Shown here piece after piece: positions 39,946 to 44,916 of a stretch of DNA of 44,916 nt. The stretch's first letter is position 1. The number at the start of each line of letters is the position of its first letter. The position numbers were made by a program, and so were the translations under genes. The notes beneath the pieces were generated by a model. It saw only the letters and a list, made by a program, of their open reading frames with translations, searched no databases and was not told where the DNA came from. Source of the stretch: Acidobacteriaceae bacterium (lineage in GTDB: Bacteria; Acidobacteriota; Terriglobia; Acidiferrales; UBA7541); the NCBI GenBank assembly GCA_030838075.1, contig JAUTXJ010000182.1, positions 1 through 44,916 on the forward strand, read 5' to 3'.

Positions 39946-41028
39946 CTAGCCAAGCCACTGCGGGTTGGCATAGGTGCCATCGAACCGGTGACTCGTCTTA
40001 TAAAGCTCAAACTGCCCCGCTTCCGCGGCTTTTGCCGTTTTCACCAGAAGCGCGCTAACTTCCGAAGAGTTCATCGGCTGAAAACTGCGAGCCGCTTGAA
40101 GCGCTTGCTGAAGAATCGGCAGCGAATCGCAGCCGGTAATAACCACACTCGTCGGAAGGCTCATCGCATAGCGCAAGCACTCCACCGGCGTGGCTGTTTT
40201 GCTCTCGAGAATCACGTGATCACCCATAGGCTTCATACCGAGAACGCCGATGTCACCCTTGAGCAGCACCGGCAAAACTTTCTGTTCGAAACTGTTGAAA
40301 TGCGCGTCCATTACGTTCAGCGGCATCTGAACCGCGTCAAACGTGAAGCCGTGCGTTGAAGCGGTGGCTAGCATTTTCAAATGGATGTCTGGACTCTTGT
40401 GTCCGGTGAAACCGATGAATCGGATCTTGCCCGCCTTTTGTGACTCCAGGACCGCCTCCATCGCTCCGCCTTCGGCAAATATGCGATCTGGATCGGTGTC
40501 GCGAATCACTTCGTGAAATTGAAGCAGGTCGATGCGGTCAGTCTGGAGCCGGCGCAGTGACTCATTGATTTGACCAGTTGCGGCTGTTTTGCTGCGCCCG
40601 TCGATCTTGGACATGAGAAACGCTTTTTGGCGATAACCGTCGCGTAGTGCGTTACCCATGCGGACTTCGCTCTCGCCATCGTTGTAGTCCCAGCAGTTGT
40701 CGAGAAAATTTACGCCCTCATCGAGGCCCGTTCGAATGATGCGAATGCTTTCCTGAGGATCTGCCTGTTTGCCAAGATGATAGCCACCGAGACCGACGAG
40801 CGAAACTTTCTCTTTGCTACGGCCCAAGGTGCGATAAGGAATGCCGTTCCTGGAGTCTGATCGTAGGGACTGCTGCCCTGCGTGCGCCAGAAGAATTGAT
40901 GCTGCCGCAAATCCGAGGAATCCTCGCCTGGACATGCTGTCGTCAGAGGCGTCGTGAGAAGTGGCAACTGACACGCGATCCGGGTGACGCGAGTCCTGTT
41001 GCCCATATTGATTATTTTTGTTTTCCAT
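39946..41028 (-). CDS. Tat-exported aldo/keto reductase
   Basis: A 360-residue aldo/keto reductase with a twin-arginine signal (SRRGFLGFAAA followed by SILLAHAG), so it should be exported folded, with cofactor bound. Catalytic residues: Asp and Tyr in NFLDNCWDYNDGES, Lys in LMSKIDGR, His in LLQFHEVIRD. The C-terminus lacks the usual long 4Fe-4S extension. The ATG at 41028 is chosen because GGGAGAA lies about 5 bases upstream; an extension to 41130 lacks a site and would overlap the monooxygenase gene. It differs from the neighbouring cytosolic reductase in both location and sequence, so they are not recent duplicates. Confidence 0.9.
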   Translation of the reverse strand: MENKNNQYGQQDSRHPDRVSVATSHDASDDSMSRRGFLGFAAASILLAHAGQQSLRSDSRNGIPYRTLGRSKEKVSLVGLGGYHLGKQADPQESIRIIRTGLDEGVNFLDNCWDYNDGESEVRMGNALRDGYRQKAFLMSKIDGRSKTAATGQINESLRRLQTDRIDLLQFHEVIRDTDPDRIFAEGGAMEAVLESQKAGKIRFIGFTGHKSPDIHLKMLATASTHGFTFDAVQMPLNVMDAHFNSFEQKVLPVLLKGDIGVLGMKPMGDHVILESKTATPVECLRYAMSLPTSVVITGCDSLPILQQALQAARSFQPMNSSEVSALLVKTAKAAEAGQFELYKTSHRFDGTYANPQWLG

Positions 41029-41126
41029 GTTTTCTCCCGAGCACTTTTTCAATAGCAAGGGGCAAATCACATTCTTGACGAAACCGTTGCCAACCCCTGA
41101 TTTCAATTTTCGCATCGCTGAAACTC

Positions 41127-41435
41127 TCACCTTGCAGCGGCGCCGGCCTGAATCGACTCCAAGATATTCACCTCGAAGGGCTCTTGTAGTACTCCCCCGG
41201 CAGTCTCCTCCAAGCGCTTAAAGTGAGGACTGGCTGCGTGCTTATCGAGCGTAGCTTGACTTTCCCATCTCTCGTAGAAATAGAAGCGCCCCTTCGTGTC
41301 GGACTCATAGAGTTCATACAATTTACATCCCGGTTCGGCGTGGGTAGGAGCCAACAAGCCCCGCAGGAGCTCCCTCAGTTGTTTTTCCTTACCCTTGCGA
41401 GCCGCAAATTTTGCAATCACACGTACTTCAGGCAT
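41127..41435 (-). CDS. ABM-domain monooxygenase (YgiN-like)
   Basis: A 102-residue dimeric alpha/beta-barrel protein of the antibiotic biosynthesis monooxygenase family. It starts VRVIAKFAARKGKEKQLREL, and has the conserved EPGCKLYELYES and FYFYERWESQATLDKHAASP His-containing helix. Members act on quinols or haem without a bound cofactor; YgiN is the model for quinol monooxygenases. AGGAGG lies before the ATG. Its place between an exported PPC-domain protein and a Tat-exported reductase suggests work on quinones or reactive carbonyls (inference). Confidence 0.92.
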   Translation of the reverse strand: MPEVRVIAKFAARKGKEKQLRELLRGLLAPTHAEPGCKLYELYESDTKGRFYFYERWESQATLDKHAASPHFKRLEETAGGVLQEPFEVNILESIQAGAAAR

Positions 41436-41490
41436 GGTTGTTCAGCCTCCTCTTTTTGTAGTTCCCTCGCAAACCAGACACGTTGCGATG

Positions 41491-42063
41491 TTATTTCAAA
41501 GCGGGATCAATCAACGTCAGATCCGTTGCCGGATCAAATCGCTTTTGCATCGTCACTGGATCGTCTGTAACCATTACTTCCAGCGTCGGTGACACATTCG
41601 CGTCGAGAACGTGACCGCCGAACGTTGTTCCATCTGGACTGCCCAGCACCATGTGGGTATGAACTACCGGTTTCCCTTTATAGAGCGCAATATCGCCGCT
41701 CATCCCAATCAATTCGTGCTGACCGTTAACGGGAATCTTCTTGTACATTTTTCGCTGGGGATCGAACCACCCGAGCGTTGCTCCATTCACGGCTCCGATA
41801 GCGGTGAAATGCGCGCTCGTAACGTGATACTTCTCGGCAAACTCCAGCAGTCCGGAGAAAGCCTCGTCTCCCTGGTAGAAAATAACCACATATTGCTTCG
41901 TCGCTTCTCCAGGGTTCAGCAATCGAACCTTCATCTTGGGCGCCTTGCCCTTAGGAGTAGCTTCGGACGGAGAAACATACTCGGTCGCCTCCTGCGAATA
42001 CCCCATCAAGCATGCGATTCCAATCAATCCCGCTATGCAGCCCAGTAGTTTCAGTTTAGACAT
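41491..42063 (-). CDS. Exported PPC/DUF296-domain protein
   Basis: A 190-residue protein. An N-terminal signal peptide (LLGCIAGLIGIACLMGYS) carries a possible lipobox near its end. The rest is a PPC/DUF296 domain: QYVVIFYQGDEAFSGLLEFA, SAHFTAIGAVNGATLGWFD, the metal-site motif VVHTHMVLG and TFGGHVLDANVSPTLEVMV. This trimeric fold is known from plant AT-hook proteins and from cytosolic prokaryotic proteins with a His-bound metal. Export makes a DNA-binding role unlikely here. GGAG precedes the ATG; the dehydrogenase gene ends 15 bp upstream. Confidence 0.88.
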   Translation of the reverse strand: MSKLKLLGCIAGLIGIACLMGYSQEATEYVSPSEATPKGKAPKMKVRLLNPGEATKQYVVIFYQGDEAFSGLLEFAEKYHVTSAHFTAIGAVNGATLGWFDPQRKMYKKIPVNGQHELIGMSGDIALYKGKPVVHTHMVLGSPDGTTFGGHVLDANVSPTLEVMVTDDPVTMQKRFDPATDLTLIDPALK

Positions 42064-42078
42064 AACGTGCTCTCCTAT

Positions 42079-42999
42079 TTATTTCTGCGCGTTGGCGGTG
42101 GAAGCCAAATGCGCGTATTTTTCCATTTGTAGAATTACCGCCGAAAAATCTTGCTCTGCTCCTTCGTCCGCTTGCCTCGCATTTATCTCGAAAGCAGCAC
42201 CCGCCGCGGGCATTCGCGCGCCAACGGCGGCGGCTAGATTTAGAATCAACCCGAAATCCTTGTTCATTAGTCGAATCGGAAATTGCGGGCTGTAATCGCT
42301 CTTGATCGCTTTTTCCAATTTGCCCACATGCGCCGGAGCCACTACCGCAGTCTCCGCAAGAACGTTCAATAAACGAGTGCGATCGAGCCCAGCTTTTTCA
42401 CCCAGCGCGACGGCTTCGGCAATCGCCTGCATTCCGATTCCGAGCAAGGTGTTCACCACCAGCTTCATCGTCGCTCCCGAGCCGCTCCGTCCCAGATAAA
42501 AATACTTCTTGGCGATCACCCGAAAGATGGACTCCACAGCGTCGAAGCACTGCTTGTCTCCGCCACCAAATAAAGTCAGCAATCCATTTTCAGCGGCCGG
42601 AGTACTCCCAGATATCGTCACGTCGAGAACTTCAACTCCACGCTCTGAGCCCAGCCTTGAGAGTTCCTGCGAGGTTTCGGGATATACCGTACTCGTGTCT
42701 ATGACTACCGAGCCGCTAACCGCATTGGCGAACACGCCGTCGGGTCCTCTATAAATGTCCAGCACCGCTTCATCGCTCGGAAGGCAGGACAACACGACGT
42801 TGCAGCGGGCGGCGAGTTCCGGAATGCTTTGCGCGACGGTGCCGCCATATCGCATTAACACTTCGGCCTTATCGTGGTCCCGGTCGTACGCTGTCAACTT
42901 GAAGCCAGATTCAAGTAACCTCCGCGCGATCGGCCGGCCCATGTAACCGACCCCCACAAATCCAAGCCTGCTATTTTCCTGCGTGATTGGTTTCATCAT
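42079..42999 (-). CDS. NAD(P)-dependent dehydrogenase of the 3-hydroxyisobutyrate family
   Basis: A 306-residue beta-hydroxyacid dehydrogenase. Rossmann motif GFVGVGYMGRPIARRLL begins near residue 13; SCLPSDEAVLDIY and VIDTSTVYPETSQ match the family; substrate motif DVTISGSTPAAENG near 130 and catalytic Lys in GATMKLVVNTLLG near 180; the C-terminal NKDFGLILNLAAA is also typical. Members include 3-hydroxyisobutyrate, tartronate-semialdehyde and succinic-semialdehyde (GLYR) reductases; the sequence does not separate these. A second ATG lies one codon in. It is the first gene of the reductase run ending at 38943, behind a sigma-54-like promoter. Confidence 0.92.
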   Translation of the reverse strand: MMKPITQENSRLGFVGVGYMGRPIARRLLESGFKLTAYDRDHDKAEVLMRYGGTVAQSIPELAARCNVVLSCLPSDEAVLDIYRGPDGVFANAVSGSVVIDTSTVYPETSQELSRLGSERGVEVLDVTISGSTPAAENGLLTLFGGGDKQCFDAVESIFRVIAKKYFYLGRSGSGATMKLVVNTLLGIGMQAIAEAVALGEKAGLDRTRLLNVLAETAVVAPAHVGKLEKAIKSDYSPQFPIRLMNKDFGLILNLAAAVGARMPAAGAAFEINARQADEGAEQDFSAVILQMEKYAHLASTANAQK

Positions 43000-43053
43000 G
43001 AATGCCGCCTTTAACTGCGCCGCGATTTCCTATTCAACTTCCTCATTGGTGAA

Positions 43054-43069
43054 AGCACGCTGTGTGCCG
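43054..43069 (-). promoter_or_regulatory. sigma-54-like promoter of the reductase operon
   Basis: Minus strand reads CGGCACACAGCGTGCT: GGCAC at -24, TGCT at -12, GG-N10-GC spacing. Predicted start near 43043, about 44 bases before the ATG at 42999. Confidence 0.6.
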
Positions 43070-43167
43070 TTCCACAAGTAACCGCCGAGAGTAGTTCAAG
43101 ACGCTGGCACGAAGCAGGATACGAAGTTAAACAGACAGGACTTCAACCTCAGTTGGCGAGCGTTGCC

Positions 43168-43203
43168 TGTCGAATCCGTGGACCACTGTCAATCTGTTGG
43201 AGG
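43168..43203. promoter_or_regulatory. tandem putative activator sites, proximal to the reductase operon
   Basis: 43187-43203 (TGTCAATCTGTTGGAGG) fits TGTC-N5-RTTGG; 43168-43185 has TGTC-N8-GGAC. The two stand head to tail, 19 bases apart, in the 474-bp gap between divergent operons. Confidence 0.5.
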
Positions 43204-43252
43204 ACGGATGTTTTTTCGTTTAGGCCGGGAGGTGTCGGAACCGCAGTCGCTA

Positions 43253-43269
43253 TGTCCAATATCCTGACA
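43253..43269. promoter_or_regulatory. putative activator site, proximal to the oxidase operon
   Basis: TGTCCAATATCCTGACA; the reverse strand reads TGTCAGGATATTGGACA, a full match to TGTC-N5-RTTGG-ACA. It lies about 100-115 bp upstream of the candidate promoter at 43341. Confidence 0.6.
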
Positions 43270-43340
43270 CGCGCATTCACCTCTCGTGACTACTTGCCCT
43301 TTAATTAACTCACTTGGAGCGACCTCGTACACATTTACTG

Positions 43341-43356
43341 TGGTATCAAAGGTGCC
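43341..43356 (+). promoter_or_regulatory. weak sigma-54-like promoter of the oxidase operon
   Basis: TGGTATCAAAGGTGCC keeps GG-N10-GC and TGC but departs from TGGCAC. A second GG-N10-GC candidate with a weaker frame of matches lies at 43431-43446. Either would serve ctaC. Confidence 0.35.
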
Positions 43357-43473
43357 TTTACTCGTGTCGTATCAGGTGGCCGGAATCGCCAGAACCGCGT
43401 CGAGGGCCGGAAACCGTTGCAATTAGCGACGGGCTGATGGCATGCTCCCGCGTGAATTGGAGAGGTAAGGTAA

Positions 43474-44529
43474 ATGCAAATTACAGGCTCCTCCAATCGG
43501 CCTGTGCGGTTGGCAGTGCCTCTGATCGTTTTCCTGTGTCTCCCACTAACCGTACTGGCTGATTCTGCGGGCCACGCTTTAAGTCCAACTAATATTTTTG
43601 CACCGGTGTCCACGCCGGCCCATTCCATCATGGGGCTCTCACTTTTTGTGCTTGCGGTCACCGCAGGCATATTCGCGATCGTCTTCAGCTTGCTGGTGTA
43701 CTGCGTCTTGAAATTTGGAAAGCCGGCAGACGATGATGGCCGCGAGCCTCCCCAGGTTTACGGCAGCAACCAGGTCGAACTGGCATGGACCGTGATTCCC
43801 ATTCTCATCGTCGTGGTTTTATTCTTAGCCACGGCCCGAGTGCTCGTCGGCATCCAGACATCTGCCCAGCCGCGCAACGCGATTCAAGTGATTGCCATCG
43901 GCCATCAGTTCTGGTGGGAGTACCGCTATCCGGGCCTAAAGGTTGTGACTGCAAACGAACTCCATGTGCCCGTGAGCGACCCGGCCGACCCTAGCCCAAC
44001 CTTTATCACCCTTCTCTCCGCGGACACGGATCACAGCTTCTGGGTCCCCCGTCTGGGCGGTAAGACCGACCTGATTCCCAATCACCCTAATTCCCTGTGG
44101 TTTGATCCACAGCAGACTGGTCTCTACCTCGGCCAGTGTGCGCAATATTGCGGAACGCAGCATGCCAAGATGCTCCTCCGCGTGTATGTGCAATCACGCC
44201 AGGATTTCGAAAACTGGGTTGCGCAACAAACTCAGTTGGCGCACACGAGCACATCCGTTTCTGAGGGGCAGCGCATTTTTGAGACAACCGCCTGTATCAA
44301 CTGTCATGCCGTGACAGGAACCGTGGCCAACGGGCGCTTCGGCCCGGACCTGACCCATCTGATGAGCCGCGAAACAATCGCTTCCGGAGCCGCGCCAAAC
44401 ACTCCCGAAAATCTGCGTCTATGGCTTCAAAATCCGGACAGCATCAAACCTGGCTCCAAAATGCCAGCTATGGGCTTGAGCGATCACCAGCTCGACGCTG
44501 TGACCGCCTACTTGGCGACGCTGCACTGA
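43474..44529 (+). CDS. ctaC: Cytochrome c oxidase subunit II with fused cytochrome c (caa3-type)
   Basis: A 351-residue subunit. A signal peptide (PLIVFLCLPLTVLA) is followed by two membrane helices: about residues 50-75 (IMGLSLFVLAVTAGIFAIVF) and 100-125 (VIPILIVVVLFLATARVLV). The periplasmic cupredoxin domain binds the CuA centre through Cys222, Cys226 and His230 (CAQYCGTQH) and an upstream His in DTDHSFWVP. A C-terminal cytochrome c domain has CINCH beginning at Cys274 and the axial Met in KMPAMGLS. It accepts electrons from a small cytochrome and passes them to subunit I. GGAGAGG precedes the ATG. First gene of the oxidase operon, with subunit I 20 bp downstream. Confidence 0.96.
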   Translation: MQITGSSNRPVRLAVPLIVFLCLPLTVLADSAGHALSPTNIFAPVSTPAHSIMGLSLFVLAVTAGIFAIVFSLLVYCVLKFGKPADDDGREPPQVYGSNQVELAWTVIPILIVVVLFLATARVLVGIQTSAQPRNAIQVIAIGHQFWWEYRYPGLKVVTANELHVPVSDPADPSPTFITLLSADTDHSFWVPRLGGKTDLIPNHPNSLWFDPQQTGLYLGQCAQYCGTQHAKMLLRVYVQSRQDFENWVAQQTQLAHTSTSVSEGQRIFETTACINCHAVTGTVANGRFGPDLTHLMSRETIASGAAPNTPENLRLWLQNPDSIKPGSKMPAMGLSDHQLDAVTAYLATLH

Positions 44530-44549
44530 GTGAGTTGAGGGAACACCCA

Positions 44550-44916
44550 ATGGCGACTGACGCAATTTCAACGTTCGGGCCCGATGCGGTCTCGCTTCCT
44601 CTTGTCGCCAGGCTTCACGATTGGGTAACCACTGTCGACCATAAGCGACTCGGCATCCTGTACATCTCTTATGCCTTGGTGTTTCTCATCATCGGCGGCA
44701 TCGAAGCGGCCATCTTGCGCATCCAGCTCATCCGTCCGCATAACAATTTCGTATCGCCCGACGTTTTCAATCGCATGTTCACCATGCACGGCACCACCAT
44801 GATTTTCTTCGTGGTCATGCCCATGTTGTTTGGATTTGCGAATTACCTCATCCCATTGATGATCGGTGCGCGGGATATGGCCTTCCCGCGTCTCAATGCC
44901 TTCAGCTTTTGGTTGA
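44550..44916 (+). CDS. ctaD: Cytochrome c oxidase subunit I (5' part, cut by window end)
   Basis: The first 122 residues of the haem-copper oxidase catalytic subunit; the frame runs off the window. It starts MATDAISTFGPDAVSL, then VDHKRLGILYISYALVFLI, the typical entry to helix 1. FNRMFTMHGTTMIFFVVMPM follows in helix 2, carrying the His that binds low-spin haem a, and then GFANYLIPLMIGARDMAFPR. GAGGGAA lies about 7 bases before the ATG. Together with the fused cytochrome c on subunit II it points to a caa3-type (A-family) oxidase. Confidence 0.95.
   Translation, partial: MATDAISTFGPDAVSLPLVARLHDWVTTVDHKRLGILYISYALVFLIIGGIEAAILRIQLIRPHNNFVSPDVFNRMFTMHGTTMIFFVVMPMLFGFANYLIPLMIGARDMAFPRLNAFSFWL

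Overview
The window looks like a chromosomal segment of an acidobacterium (Acidobacteriota, probably class Terriglobia). The main pointers are an ATPase-less duplicated FtsX/MacB permease of the acidobacterial ADOP type, neighbouring DUF2950 and DUF3300 genes, a large di-haem peroxidase-like cytochrome, and many secreted proteins of families common in that phylum. I see no tRNA, rRNA, CRISPR array, transposase or phage gene. Species-level identity cannot be read from the sequence.

Layout. 0.1-7.7 kb: an SDR reductase, then glcD-glcE-glcF (minus strand) divergent from a D-2-hydroxyacid dehydrogenase and a glycerate 2-kinase (plus strand), a coherent glycolate/glyoxylate to glycerate module. 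7.7-12.8 kb: M1 aminopeptidase with HEAT repeats, an SDR plus ACT-domain pair, MsrA and a lysine-rich protein. 13.0-17.6 kb: a soluble PAS histidine kinase with two stand-alone receivers, and the ADOP permease. 18.1-24.0 kb: an RND efflux operon (permease, adaptor, outer-membrane factor). 24.3-27.5 kb: a Dps, multicopper oxidase, SpoIIE-type phosphatase operon. 27.8-31.6 kb: five exported proteins (DUF2950, DUF3300, unknown, DUF4136, unknown). 31.9-35.0 kb: a FixJ-type response regulator and its membrane PAS kinase, divergent from an ECF sigma factor. 35.3-38.8 kb: a fibronectin-III protein, a di-haem peroxidase-like protein and a LuxR-type regulator. 38.9-43.0 kb: two aldo/keto reductases, an ABM-type monooxygenase, an exported PPC-domain protein and a 3-hydroxyisobutyrate-dehydrogenase-like enzyme. 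43.5 kb to the end: cytochrome c oxidase subunit II with a fused cytochrome c domain, and the start of subunit I.

The most interesting signal is regulatory. Between 24 and 43.5 kb, five intergenic sites share the pattern TGTC-N5-RTTGG, usually followed by (A)CA and forming a TGTC...GACA dyad, and weaker relatives lie beside several of them. Each lies about 100-180 bp upstream of a sequence with the GG-N10-GC spacing of a sigma-54 (-24/-12) promoter. The genes served are the ECF sigma factor, the RND operon, Dps-multicopper oxidase-phosphatase, the exported-protein operon (weakest site), the reductase operon and the cytochrome oxidase operon. I infer a sigma-54 regulon driven by an enhancer-binding activator encoded outside this window, combining efflux, metal/oxidant protection, envelope proteins, carbonyl reduction and respiration, with an ECF sigma factor as a second tier.

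Other points of note: the peroxidase-like cytochrome has a single-cysteine first haem site (FAFCH); an SDR lacks the usual catalytic Tyr/Lys; and a PPC/DUF296-fold protein carries an export signal.
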